This document shows, piece by piece, positions 43,217 through 52,432 of a stretch of 64,000 nucleotides of DNA; position 1 is the first letter of the stretch, and every line of letters begins with the position of its first letter. The stretch covers positions 26,128 to 90,127 of the forward strand of contig CAUJIH010000051.1 of assembly GCA_963205275.1 (NCBI GenBank), written 5' to 3'. This DNA comes from Verrucomicrobiota bacterium (GTDB lineage: Bacteria > Verrucomicrobiota > Verrucomicrobiia > Verrucomicrobiales > DEV007). The translations under genes were made by a program, and so were the position numbers. A model generated the notes under the pieces. It ran no database searches, was not told the origin of the DNA, and worked only from the letters and a program-made list of their open reading frames with translations.

Positions 43217-44509
43217 TCAGCTTGTCAGTTTTTTCGTCTTAGTGTCAACCGAATTAGACGCTTCTTCTTTCAACGCTTCCACAGAAACAGAACGAATGCT
43301 GACTCGACTCGTGGGAATTTTTGTCGGTAGGACGATGCGAGCGACAGCTCCAGACTCATCCGTGCGGTTCTTCAGACTCAGAGTCCCACTGTGGAGTTCG
43401 ATGATACGGCGAGCGACGGATAATCCCAGACCAGTGCCCTTACCCGTGGCTTTGGTCGTGAAAAACGGATCGAACAAGCGATTGGCATCCGATGGAGCGA
43501 TTCCGGGGCCACTGTCTCTGATCTCCAAAATCACCACACGATCACCAGAACGAAAGAGTTCGCGCGTTCTCGCCCCTTCATTCCGCGAGACATTGCTCAA
43601 AATCTCCTCCCATGCGTGAATTGTTAGGTGTCGAGACTCGCTACTCTCCATGGCCTGAATCGCGTTGATGACGAGATTGATCAGGACTTGCTCGAACTTC
43701 GACATATCGAGAAAGACGAGAGGCAGACCATCTCTGATCTGGAGCTCGACCGTCGTATTGGATCGGACGATCTCGTGCTTAGCCAAGAGAAGCACTGCCT
43801 CGATCACGCTTGCGAGGTCGGTTGGCTCACGGGTGAGCGCTCGCTGGGAGGAAAAATCGACTAATCCACGCACGATTCGGTCTGCCCTCCCGACAGCCTC
43901 GCGCATTTGCTGCAAGATCGTGGGCAAATTGGGATCATCTGGCAGAATGCCCTGTGAGAGATAGTCCACGCCCAACAAGAGCAGTCCCAATGGATTTTTT
44001 ACCTCGTGAGCAACACCGGCGGCGAGACGTCCGATGGATTCCAGCTTTTCGGCCTGAATTAGCTGTAATTGCGTGATCTGCAGCTCCTCGTTCGCCCGGA
44101 GCAGATGGCGATTGAGCCGATCAAGTTGACGACGAGACTGTACCTGTTCACTCACGTCTTCACTGATACCGACGATGAGGATACGCCCCGTTTCCTGATC
44201 GTGAACCGGGATCTTAATCGTCCGCAAATGGACTTCTCGTTGATTCTCAGTGGTGATGATTTCCTCCGGCACCTCTGTCGCTTTACCGCGTCTGAGCACG
44301 CTTTGATCCACTTTCCGAAAGTAGTCTGCTGATTCATTGGAGAAAAGATCGTAGTCGTTTTTCCCCAATGCCCTTTCCGCCGGAATCGTTGTCACTTCCT
44401 CTTGCTTCTTGTTCCAAACGACAAAGCGAAAGTTGTCCGTAACCTCTTTGGCAAAGAGCGCCACGGGTAGGTTATCCAAGACGGATTCGATGACACTACT
44501 GTTTCCCAT
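43217..44509 (-). CDS. PAS-domain sensor histidine kinase
   Basis: A 430-residue sensor kinase with no transmembrane segment, so probably cytoplasmic. Residues about 5-120 form a PAS domain (VLDNLPVALFAKEV...YFRKVDQSVLRRGK...ILIVGISEDVSE). A dimerisation segment has phosphoacceptor His168 in LAAGVAHEVKNPL. The ATPase domain has the N-box VLINLVINAIQAM, G1 EIRDSGPGIAPSDANRLFDPFFTT and G2 GKGTGLGLSVARRII. It pairs with the downstream single-domain response regulator. The PAS pocket suggests redox, light or ligand sensing, but no cofactor can be read. Confidence 0.9.
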   Translation of the reverse strand: MGNSSVIESVLDNLPVALFAKEVTDNFRFVVWNKKQEEVTTIPAERALGKNDYDLFSNESADYFRKVDQSVLRRGKATEVPEEIITTENQREVHLRTIKIPVHDQETGRILIVGISEDVSEQVQSRRQLDRLNRHLLRANEELQITQLQLIQAEKLESIGRLAAGVAHEVKNPLGLLLLGVDYLSQGILPDDPNLPTILQQMREAVGRADRIVRGLVDFSSQRALTREPTDLASVIEAVLLLAKHEIVRSNTTVELQIRDGLPLVFLDMSKFEQVLINLVINAIQAMESSESRHLTIHAWEEILSNVSRNEGARTRELFRSGDRVVILEIRDSGPGIAPSDANRLFDPFFTTKATGKGTGLGLSVARRIIELHSGTLSLKNRTDESGAVARIVLPTKIPTSRVSIRSVSVEALKEEASNSVDTKTKKLTS

Positions 44510-44720
44510 AATCGCTTTCGCGACTGGTGTAACAGATTTTTCTCTCCTGAGAAAGAAAAAGTAAGGGAATTTTTATTCGCATCCCCACGCTCGCTATTCC
44601 CGCCTGTCTTCGCTCATCATTCACAAGCTCAGAATCTCGCTCAGATTCGTAAAACAAGTGTATCCCACTGGAAAAGCCTGATGGATTGCTGTACAAATTG
44701 GGTATCTGCGTTTCCAAACG

Positions 44721-45896
44721 ATGAATCAGTCCTCGCCTCTCTGTATATTTCTCTGCTGTTCGATTTTGCTTGGCATAGGGACCCGGCGCACGATGGGAGA
44801 GGAGGCAGGCATTACCCGCATCTGGCTTTCTCACGCAAGCAACGATCCGAGCGAGCTGACCATCAATTGGGAGAGTCCCGATCCGTCCAAGGCCATCGTC
44901 GAATTCGGCGAGACTAAAGAACTGGGGCAGCGCACAGGAAATGGCGAGACAGCTCTTCGTCATCATGTCACCGTTCCATTTGCCTCCGGTAAAGGGCGTC
45001 TTTTCTACCGAGTGGGTGAAGGGGCTCTAGTCTCCTCCGTCTGGTCTGTGCAGCGATACCCGGAGGATGAACTGCGCATCGCGATCATCGGTGACTGGAG
45101 CGGAGGAAAGCCTCTGAATCCCGATGGTCTCCCACACGATGCCCCTCACCTCCTCGTGACAGCGGGAGATAATGTCCCTAGACTGTGGAATCAGAAGGCC
45201 GAAGGTACGAAAGCCTTCGCCGCTCTGATCGACAGCGCTCCGGAGCTTTTCCGCTCCACGCCCTTTCTCCCCGTACTAGGCAATCATGATCGCGAACTCA
45301 CACCCCGTGGGCAGAAGCCCCCGGCTCATCCTGTTTATGACATCGAAGCCACCGCGTACCGTGAGTTTTTTGCCCTACCGGACGCGGAGTGGAAGTGGCA
45401 GATCACCTTTCCACGCTTCAATCTCCGTCTCGTTGCACTCGACCTGAATCACCTGTCCGACTTCGGGACGACTTGGCAGACCTGTCATGCTTGGCAGAAG
45501 GAGTCAGAACAGTTTCAGTGGTATTCCGGAGTGATGGGGGAAGCACGAGAAGACTTCGTGGTGACGGTGATGAATGAAAAGCGCACGTCTCTAGAGGTCG
45601 CTGGGAAGGGATTATGGGCGGAGCAGTATCTGAAAGGTAGCGCTTTGGTGACTGGTTTCGGCCACTTCGCCGAACGATCTGAACTAGCAGGCCGTTTCCC
45701 TTACTTCAATACAAGTGTGATCGGGACTGGCTCTCTCTACCTCGATCCTCAGTCGAAGTTTCACGCCAGTGAGGACAGCTATCTACTACTGACTCTAAAA
45801 TCCGATGAAAGAGCGATGAAAGCCGATCTGAAATCTCTGAATGGTACGGTCCTCGATAAAATCGAAATTCCGGCGAGAGCGCTTGTAAATCCCTAG
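44721..45896 (+). CDS. Exported metallophosphoesterase, purple-acid-phosphatase-like
   Basis: A 391-residue protein with an N-terminal signal (LCIFLCCSILLGIGTRRTMG) and an FN3-like N-terminal domain (TRIWLSHASNDPSELTINWESPDPSKAIVEFGE), as in purple acid phosphatases. The metallophosphoesterase core shows IGDWSGG, VTAGDNVPRL and PVLGNHDREL. The first motif reads GDW where GDx-H is common, so activity is uncertain. The second half has TWQTCHAWQKE...NEKRTSLEVAG. It sits divergent from the histidine kinase across a 211-bp spacer, and likely hydrolyses a periplasmic phosphoester. Confidence 0.8.
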   Translation: MNQSSPLCIFLCCSILLGIGTRRTMGEEAGITRIWLSHASNDPSELTINWESPDPSKAIVEFGETKELGQRTGNGETALRHHVTVPFASGKGRLFYRVGEGALVSSVWSVQRYPEDELRIAIIGDWSGGKPLNPDGLPHDAPHLLVTAGDNVPRLWNQKAEGTKAFAALIDSAPELFRSTPFLPVLGNHDRELTPRGQKPPAHPVYDIEATAYREFFALPDAEWKWQITFPRFNLRLVALDLNHLSDFGTTWQTCHAWQKESEQFQWYSGVMGEAREDFVVTVMNEKRTSLEVAGKGLWAEQYLKGSALVTGFGHFAERSELAGRFPYFNTSVIGTGSLYLDPQSKFHASEDSYLLLTLKSDERAMKADLKSLNGTVLDKIEIPARALVNP

Positions 45897-45997
45897 GAAA
45901 ATGCTTGTGTTCACTCTCTAAGATTTTGCAAGCTCCTGCGTAATCAATTCAAATCAGCAGTAGCTGCGCTTCCCCTCCAGTTTTTATTTTATCACTC

Positions 45998-46435
45998 ATG
46001 GCCAGAAGAGCGAGCTCCGGAATTCAGATTGGACAAGTGATCGGGATTGGAGTCGCGTTGCTGGGATTCGTAGCAGCTGCTGCGCTGATTTTTCGACTCG
46101 TGCTCGGCGGTTGGGCCAGTCCTGGAGGGAACTCAGGCAAGCGCTCCGCTAGAGATGCTGCGATGATCAATCTCGCCACATATCGAGATAATGCCAACAG
46201 CCTGCGCGGTAATCTCTATCGAATCGACGGGAAGGTGGAGGAAATGCTACGCTGGACTCCAGACCGCGGTCGGCTCATCAGCTTGGAGTCGGCAGAAGGT
46301 GGCGATGTCGTGTCTGTTCCCGTCCTCGTACCCAAGTCCTTCGATCAGGTCAATTTGGAACGAGGGAGTGATCTCCATCTCGTCGTTCGCGTGGATCGTG
46401 ACGGAACTCTCGTAACCGAAGGAATCGATCCCTGA
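45998..46435 (+). CDS. Single-pass membrane protein (unknown)
   Basis: A 145-residue protein with an N-terminal basic region, one TM helix (GQVIGIGVALLGFVAAAALIFRLVLGG) and a periplasmic beta-rich domain (NLYRIDGKVEEMLRWTPDRGRLISLESAEGGDVVSVPVLVPKSF). No family recognised. It is followed after 21 bp by the exported helical gene, likely the same operon. Confidence 0.55.
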   Translation: MARRASSGIQIGQVIGIGVALLGFVAAAALIFRLVLGGWASPGGNSGKRSARDAAMINLATYRDNANSLRGNLYRIDGKVEEMLRWTPDRGRLISLESAEGGDVVSVPVLVPKSFDQVNLERGSDLHLVVRVDRDGTLVTEGIDP

Positions 46436-46456
46436 AGCTGTTTTTTGAGCCAATTT

Positions 46457-48424
46457 ATGAAGAGGATTGCAAGCACTCTTTTCTCTCTGTTCCTAGCGAG
46501 CGTTGTTACCGCCCAAGTGTACACGCCCCCATCTCCTCCGAATGGTCCCGCAGGCGGCAAAGCGGCTCCTGCGAATCCTTCGGCGGCCACATCCGCTGCC
46601 CCTGCAGCTCAGTCGCAAGCTCCCGCCTCAAGCACGAACGCTGCGCCCAATAAAAATTCACAGTTTCTGGGGAATACGATTCCATTCCTCGATCCTACGA
46701 CCGAGGTATTTTCCTTCGACGGGAAGAGCTTTAGCATTACCGATAATCGAATTTTTCGATCACGATTCGAGAAATACCTCAATGCCGCCCCCGCTACCTC
46801 CGAGCAGGAAGTCGCGTACAACGGAGTCATGCGTAATATTCTCGATACCCTCTCTCCTCATCATCAAGAGAAGAACAAGTTCGCTCTGGCCGTTGCTCAG
46901 CTCGAGATCGCTGCAAAATTCCCCCAGGATGGACGCCTGTGTGAGTCACTCGCCAATACGATCTATCGTGTCTACCTAGCGCAGGGACAGGAAGGTAAGA
47001 TGAAGGCGGCCCTGACAGAACTCGAAAAAGAGCGCCGACAACTGGACTGGAATTATGACAGTTGGAAGCGGATGAACGAGACCAGTAATCGCGAACGCAA
47101 GATGACGGACGATCCCAAGGCGAAAAAGGCGACTCCATCAATCACCGAAACGGCTGGACACCTCACACGATATGTCCAGCGGATCAGCGAGGTCGAGGCG
47201 GAGAGAGTTTCGAACAAGGCGAGTTCCGCCTTGATTAAGGTTCAGAGTAAAGTGGAATTTCAGAGTCTGATCATTCAATTTTTTCTCCAGCGTCGCTTCG
47301 AGCACGTCGTGATCGCATCGAGGCTCTATACAGAGATGTTTCAGGACGGAGGAACTCTCGATCTGAAAGACGGAGCCGCTGTGAAGGATAGCTTCACGAA
47401 ATTACTCGGATACAATCCGACCGTAAGCACCTTTGACACGCTCGCCACTTCCATGATTCGAGAAACGGATCAGGCGGTCGAATCCTTTACATTCCTTCTG
47501 GGATCAGGTCGTATTGATGGCGCGATGTCCCAGCTCCAGCAGGCGTTTGTAATCGGAGAATACCTATCATCCGTCCAGACTGTTCCCAGAGAGTCGAGGA
47601 TGGCGATTCTTGAATATACAAAAGATGCCTTTCAACTTCTGAGTGCCCTCGAAGTCAAGGACTATGGTCTGGCTGAACAGCTAGTGAATCGAATGAAGGA
47701 AAAGGCCTCCGATTTTGATTATTCTAAGCCAACAGCAGCGATCGAGGCTGCCCGACTCAGCAGCAATATGCGTATCCGCGCTGCGAAAAATGCCGCCCTC
47801 AAGGGGAACGAGGAGGAATACGAGAAGAATATCAAAGAAGCCGCCGAAATTTGGCCTCAGAATCCTATGCTCAAAGAGCAGTTCGAGTTGATCGCAGATT
47901 CGGCGGACCTTAAGCAGCAAGCGAAAATCGAGTTTGATCGCCTGCTGGGAACGCAGAGCTACCGTCAGATTTTTAACAATCGCGCCCGATTCATCGCAGC
48001 ATCGGTGGACGATCCGGACAGGCAGGAAAAGCTAGAACAGATCATCGGGAACATTCAGGAGATCGAGACAGTCATGAAACAGGCCGATACTCTGAAAAAA
48101 GCGGGAAATGAATACGCTGCTTGGGAAATCGTGGAGCGATCCTTTCAGAAATTTCCCGACGATGTTCCACTGAGCACCAAGCGCTCAGATCTCGCTACCG
48201 GCGTCGCCTCTTTCGTCCGAGCGCTCAAAAACGGCGAGAATCTGGAGACGCGCAAGCAGTTCGGATCTAGCTTGGCTTGGTATCTAAGCGCTCGGAGGAT
48301 GTTTCCTCAGAGCGAATTCGCTCAGGAAGGGATCGCCCGACTCGTCGATCATATCCTACCGGAGTCCGAACCAGTCAAATCTGCTTCCACATCAGAATCG
48401 AAAGCAAGCGACGTGACGCCATGA
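46457..48424 (+). CDS. Large exported helical protein (unknown)
   Basis: A 655-residue exported protein with a signal peptide (MKRIASTLFSLFLASVVTAQ) and an Ala/Pro-rich linker (APASSTNAAP). The mature part is almost entirely alpha-helical with a repeated pattern of about 35 residues and conserved Tyr/Ala positions reminiscent of TPR-like repeats (ALAVAQLEIAAKFPQDGRLCESLANTIYRVYLAQG; ALKGNEEEYEKNIKEAAEIWPQNPMLKEQF; NEYAAWEIVERSFQKFPDDVPLS). It ends in a Ser-rich acidic tail. The open frame begins with a TTG at 46445; I prefer ATG 46457. Operonic with the preceding TM protein; I infer a periplasmic scaffold. Confidence 0.55.
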   Translation: MKRIASTLFSLFLASVVTAQVYTPPSPPNGPAGGKAAPANPSAATSAAPAAQSQAPASSTNAAPNKNSQFLGNTIPFLDPTTEVFSFDGKSFSITDNRIFRSRFEKYLNAAPATSEQEVAYNGVMRNILDTLSPHHQEKNKFALAVAQLEIAAKFPQDGRLCESLANTIYRVYLAQGQEGKMKAALTELEKERRQLDWNYDSWKRMNETSNRERKMTDDPKAKKATPSITETAGHLTRYVQRISEVEAERVSNKASSALIKVQSKVEFQSLIIQFFLQRRFEHVVIASRLYTEMFQDGGTLDLKDGAAVKDSFTKLLGYNPTVSTFDTLATSMIRETDQAVESFTFLLGSGRIDGAMSQLQQAFVIGEYLSSVQTVPRESRMAILEYTKDAFQLLSALEVKDYGLAEQLVNRMKEKASDFDYSKPTAAIEAARLSSNMRIRAAKNAALKGNEEEYEKNIKEAAEIWPQNPMLKEQFELIADSADLKQQAKIEFDRLLGTQSYRQIFNNRARFIAASVDDPDRQEKLEQIIGNIQEIETVMKQADTLKKAGNEYAAWEIVERSFQKFPDDVPLSTKRSDLATGVASFVRALKNGENLETRKQFGSSLAWYLSARRMFPQSEFAQEGIARLVDHILPESEPVKSASTSESKASDVTP

Positions 48425-48531
48425 CGGCGAGGACACGGAATCCGTTGGCTACTATCCGTCGATCACTATCATTTGAATCTACGTTCTTACTGCAGCTGCG
48501 TTGATCTCTTGAGGACACCCTTTTCTCACCC

Positions 48532-49695
48532 TCAAATCTGCGGAAACGGAATCCACTTCTTCGAAGAAGCAGAACTCTCGACAGTTGCCTGAATAAAGGC
48601 GACTCCGGCGACTCCATCATGAACAGTGGGAAAATCGTACCCTTCGGAGGGAGCGTCCCGACCATCGATGCGATCTGTGATCGCTTGTGCGACAGCGAGG
48701 TAGATATTGGCAAAGGCTTCGATGAAACCCTCCGGATGTGCGAAAGGGGTGCGAGTGTACCCGTGCCCGGCGGCAGCTTCGCTAATGTAGCTGTTACCAC
48801 GACGGTAGATACGACGAGGAGCATTGGCGTATTTTACGATTAGCTCATTCGGGTCCTCCTGATGCCATTCCAGTGAGGCTTTGGTTCCGTATACACGAAT
48901 GCTGAGGGCGTTCTCATCACCATTCGAAATCTGGGAGGCATAGAGAATGCCCTTCGCTCCACCGGTGAAGTGAACGAGATTGTTCCCGTCGTCGTCCAGC
49001 TCTCGCCCTGGAATAAAGGCGGTCAGATCAGAGCAAATTTCCTCGATTTCCAGCCCGGTGATGTAACGGATGAGATTGTGCGCATGTGTACCGATGTCGC
49101 CCATGCAGTTGGACATTCCCGCGATCTTCGGATCGGCTCGCCAGTTGGCGATTTTCCCCTGCCCGTCGCCCTCGACATCACCGACGGCATAACCCTGAGG
49201 ATACTCAGCCACGATTTTGAGAATGCGCCCCAGTTCTCCATCGCGCACCATGCGTCGGGCTTCCTTGACCATGGGATAGCCGGTGTAGTTATGTGTCAGG
49301 GCAAAGACTTGCCCGCTCTTTCGCACCACCTCGCGCAGCGCTAGGGCATCCTCGAGACGATGAGTTAATGGCTTGTCACACACGACATGAAAACCTGCTT
49401 CGAGAAAAGTCTTCGCGACGGCGTAGTGCAGGTGATTCTGCACGACGATGGAGACGAAATCGATTCGGTCCTCGCGCTCTGCCTCCTTTTGCGCCATCTC
49501 CTGGTAGCTCGCATAGACACGACTAGGATCTAGGAAAAAGTCCTGCCCCGACAGACGAGATTTTTCCGGATCAGAGGAAAAGCAGCCCGCGACCAGTTCA
49601 ATCTTTCCGTCCAAGTTCGCCGCCATCCGGTGGACGTTTCCAATAAAGGCTCCTCGGCCACCGCCGACCATACCCATGCGAAGTTTTCGGTTCAT
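48532..49695 (-). CDS. Gfo/Idh/MocA family oxidoreductase
   Basis: A 387-residue NAD(P)-dependent oxidoreductase. The nucleotide-binding Rossmann motif is MGMVGGGRGAFIGNVHR at the N-terminus, followed by FHVVCDKPLTHRLEDALALREVV, the conserved EKP-like block (here CDKP). The C-terminal beta-sheet domain has KASLEWHQEDPNELIV. Typical substrates are sugars, inositols or amino-sugars. The protein lacks a signal peptide or Tat motif, unlike many planctomycete relatives. Neighbouring genes are carbohydrate-type secreted proteins, but no operon connection is visible. Confidence 0.9.
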   Translation of the reverse strand: MNRKLRMGMVGGGRGAFIGNVHRMAANLDGKIELVAGCFSSDPEKSRLSGQDFFLDPSRVYASYQEMAQKEAEREDRIDFVSIVVQNHLHYAVAKTFLEAGFHVVCDKPLTHRLEDALALREVVRKSGQVFALTHNYTGYPMVKEARRMVRDGELGRILKIVAEYPQGYAVGDVEGDGQGKIANWRADPKIAGMSNCMGDIGTHAHNLIRYITGLEIEEICSDLTAFIPGRELDDDGNNLVHFTGGAKGILYASQISNGDENALSIRVYGTKASLEWHQEDPNELIVKYANAPRRIYRRGNSYISEAAAGHGYTRTPFAHPEGFIEAFANIYLAVAQAITDRIDGRDAPSEGYDFPTVHDGVAGVAFIQATVESSASSKKWIPFPQI

Positions 49696-50055
49696 AATAA
49701 AGGGATTCAGAGGGGAATAAAATATCTGTCGTGTGATCGTACGACGACAAGTTACGTCAGAGTATCAAATCCGTCGTCGGGACGCAATGGGATGTTCTCA
49801 TCAGAGTGACAAACTCCTCAAACAGGCGGCATAGGCAGGACCTCTATGATGAGGTGGCCGCCCAGTGCATTGGCCTGAGTCACGACCTGCGTGATTCCGC
49901 AAAATACGTCTGTGGCCAACTTATGAGTGTAAGCTGCTCTCGATGCCCACTCCCGTAATTCAGGATAAGGCGACGATTCCTTTTCGAGATGAGTTACATC
50001 AGAAGTTGAAGTTTAATATTGAATCTAGTAATTTTTATGGTTATTATGATAAATA
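49696..50055. other. 360-bp intergenic region with one degraded-looking open frame
   Basis: The region separates the Gfo/Idh/MocA gene and the NlpC/P60 gene, which are divergent. The right half (from about 50000) is AT-rich and should hold the NlpC promoter. A minus-strand frame at 49818-50012 is open for 64 codons without any ATG and reads like protein (LATDVFCGITQVVTQ). No other feature seen. Confidence 0.4.
49818..50012 (-). pseudogene. Possible gene remnant without start codon
   Basis: A minus-strand frame runs from just after an in-frame TAA (50013-50015) to a TGA at 49818-49820, 64 codons, with no ATG or GTG start. The translation (...REWASRAAYTHKLATDV, then GITQVVTQANALGGHLIIEV) has a plausible composition, but I do not recognise it. 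It could be chance openness. Confidence 0.2.
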
Positions 50056-50838
50056 ATGATTTCAATAACTCGCCTCTCTCTGATTTTGGCCTTTGTATTT
50101 TCGACTGGCTCTTGGGCACATGGACAGTTTTTCGAGGAGACAATAGCTCCTCTGTCCACTCCTACCACCACTCCGCTCGTATTGCCACTCGCCCGAAGCA
50201 CCTCGCCCTCCCGTACGAACCCTCTACCATTGAGTGAAACCTTGGTCTATCCGCAGTCGGGACCGAGAGCGAACTACGAACTCCCCTACTCAGGGTATCA
50301 ATTTGATCGGCGCCCCCGACGTTGGGGGCTGTTTTCATCCGCTGCGTCATCGAAGGAAGTTCTGGAGCTGCTCAATGTCATCCGGCGCCGAGCAGAAACC
50401 ATCTCCACTTTCCATCTCTCCTACGTGTTCGGCGGCGACCATCCCAGTGAAGGAGGGCTGGATTGTTCGGGAACAATGAAATTTCTGCTCTCGGACATCG
50501 GGTTTTCCGATATTCCTCGCACCAGCTTTGACCAATATGCATGGCTCAAGAGCGCCAAAACTCTGCACAAATCAAAAGTCATCCCATCGAAATCTGGGGG
50601 CAGAAAGGGAATCAATCCGGGAGATCTCATCTTCTGGGGAGGTACCTACGCTTCCGGGCACAAGGTCTCGCATGTGATGATTTACCTGGGTCAGGGATCG
50701 GATGGCACTCACTACATGTTCGGAGCGCGAGGAAAAAACAAGACGGGCCTCAATGGCTGCGGGGTGGATATTTTCAAACTGGAGTCCGGCCGTCAGAAAG
50801 GATTGATCGGATTTGGCTCGCTGCCGGGCGTCTCGTGA
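50056..50838 (+). CDS. Exported NlpC/P60 family peptidoglycan hydrolase
   Basis: A 260-residue exported cell-wall cysteine peptidase. Signal peptide (ISITRLSLILAFVFSTGSWAHG) and a Thr/Pro-rich linker precede the catalytic domain. The triad is visible: Cys137 in GGLDCSGTMKFLL, His206 in HKVSHVMIYLG, and a third polar residue probably in the YMFGARGKN strand. NlpC/P60 enzymes cleave D-Glu to diaminopimelate (or analogous) stem-peptide bonds. Start is the ATG at 50056, supported by the signal peptide. It converges on the phytoene-dehydrogenase-like gene. Confidence 0.85.
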   Translation: MISITRLSLILAFVFSTGSWAHGQFFEETIAPLSTPTTTPLVLPLARSTSPSRTNPLPLSETLVYPQSGPRANYELPYSGYQFDRRPRRWGLFSSAASSKEVLELLNVIRRRAETISTFHLSYVFGGDHPSEGGLDCSGTMKFLLSDIGFSDIPRTSFDQYAWLKSAKTLHKSKVIPSKSGGRKGINPGDLIFWGGTYASGHKVSHVMIYLGQGSDGTHYMFGARGKNKTGLNGCGVDIFKLESGRQKGLIGFGSLPGVS

Positions 50839-50867
50839 TCGGCGGTAACGGTAGGCCCCCATCTGCG

Positions 50868-52292
50868 TCATAGCCGACGTAGAGCGGCTTTCGCTGCCCA
50901 CCATCCACACATACCGTGGACACCAGCCCCCGGCGGAGTCGATGCAGAGCAGAGGAAAAAATCCGGATTCGGAGTCTCGTGGGGACGCAGACTAAAAGTA
51001 GGCCGAGTGAGAAGCTGTCGCCAGTCAGTCGATCCCCCCACGATATCACCTCCGATGAGATTCGGATTATACTGCTCATAATCGGCGCAATTCATCGTGC
51101 GACGAGCCAAAACGCAATCGCGAAAGCCTGGTGCGAATCGCTCGATCTGCGCCTCGATCCTGTCAGTCATGTCCACGGTGGAACTAGGGGGAACGTGGCA
51201 GTAACACCAAAATGTATGCCGTCCCTCGGGAGCACGAGTGGGATCAAAAAGGCTCTGCTGAGCAGCGAGAACGAAAGGCTGCTGTGGATGGAGTCCCGCG
51301 CCGACCTCGCTCTCTGCTCGCACGATCTCATCTAGGCCGCCGCCCAGATGCACGGTAGCAGCTCGCCGACATTCTTCCGCGATCCACGGCACGGGTTCAC
51401 TCAAAGCGTAGTCGATTTTAAAAACACCTGGCCCGTGACGAAATCTTTTCAGCCGATCCGCATAGCGCGATGGCAGCCGCTCGCCAGCAATCTCAGCCAT
51501 CGCCTTCGGACTTGTGTCAAAAAGGAGCACACGAGACGATGGTACATCAGAGAGAGAACGTACCGGATGATCCGTCACGACACTACCGCCGTGGCTTTGC
51601 AATTCGGCCACCAGTGCCTGGATGATGCTCTCGGATCCGCCTTTCGCCAGCGGCCAGCCTTCCGCATGACCTACCAGCATGAGCATCAGACCGATCGCGT
51701 TCGTAGAAATCGGAGTATCCAGTGGCAACACGGCATGAGCAGCATTTCCAGCGAGGAGCGCTCTCGCTCCTTCGTCAGAAAACCAGGCTCGAGCAGCCGC
51801 CAAGGCCGAAGGCAATGCGTGCAGACCAAAATAAGCCGCCGTCAGGGGGTGGCGAGGCAGTGAAGGCGGCCCAAGCAAATCGCTGAGCAGATCGCGACAC
51901 CGTGGAATGAGTGGGGCAAAAAGCCGTCGATACGCCCTAGCAGTGGAATGATCGAAGCGTTCGAGCGTTTTCTCCAGCGAACGCTCCAGGATGGCGGCGC
52001 GTCCTCCGTCGAGAGGATGTGCCAGACAAAATTCGGGATGAATCCACTCCAGTCCGTGTCGAGACAGATCGAACTCAGCAAAAGCAGGAGAAGCCATCGC
52101 CATCGGATGAATCGCGGAACAAACGTCGTGGCGAAACCCTGGCAGCGTCAGCTCCTCCGTTCGCGCTCCGCCCCCCGCTCGCACGCCGCGCTCGAACACC
52201 TGGACGGAATATCCAGCCTTCGCGAGCAGAATCGCGGCCACGAGTCCATTCGGACCCGATCCGATCACCGCTGCATCGATTTCCGTTTTCAT
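50868..52292 (-). CDS. FAD-dependent phytoene-dehydrogenase-like oxidoreductase
   Basis: A 474-residue protein with the FAD/NAD-binding GxGxxG signature VIGSGPNGLVAAILLAKAGYSVQVFERG and the following GGGARTEELTLPGFRHDVCSAIHP that marks the phytoene desaturase/NAD(P)/FAD oxidoreductase family. The C-terminal FAD-contact region is NPNLIGGDIVGGSTDWRQLL...LCSASTPPGAGVHGMCGWWAAKAAL. Substrate could be a carotenoid, polyprenyl or another lipid; no carotenoid synthase is adjacent. No signal peptide. Confidence 0.85.
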   Translation of the reverse strand: MKTEIDAAVIGSGPNGLVAAILLAKAGYSVQVFERGVRAGGGARTEELTLPGFRHDVCSAIHPMAMASPAFAEFDLSRHGLEWIHPEFCLAHPLDGGRAAILERSLEKTLERFDHSTARAYRRLFAPLIPRCRDLLSDLLGPPSLPRHPLTAAYFGLHALPSALAAARAWFSDEGARALLAGNAAHAVLPLDTPISTNAIGLMLMLVGHAEGWPLAKGGSESIIQALVAELQSHGGSVVTDHPVRSLSDVPSSRVLLFDTSPKAMAEIAGERLPSRYADRLKRFRHGPGVFKIDYALSEPVPWIAEECRRAATVHLGGGLDEIVRAESEVGAGLHPQQPFVLAAQQSLFDPTRAPEGRHTFWCYCHVPPSSTVDMTDRIEAQIERFAPGFRDCVLARRTMNCADYEQYNPNLIGGDIVGGSTDWRQLLTRPTFSLRPHETPNPDFFLCSASTPPGAGVHGMCGWWAAKAALRRL

Positions 52293-52432
52293 CTTCAGTC
52301 AAATATTACTATTCCGAGGATTACCATAAAGAGCAAGCCCGCAGACTCCTAGCATTCCGACTTTTCCTCGTTTGCGCTATACCGATCACGCAGATTGACA
52401 GAAAGCAGAGAAAATGATCGAATGCTCGCGCA

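Noticed and set aside
44496..44966. 156-codon minus-strand frame overlapping the histidine kinase start and the phosphoesterase start
   Set aside because: It overlaps two better-supported genes, and its translation has no domain.
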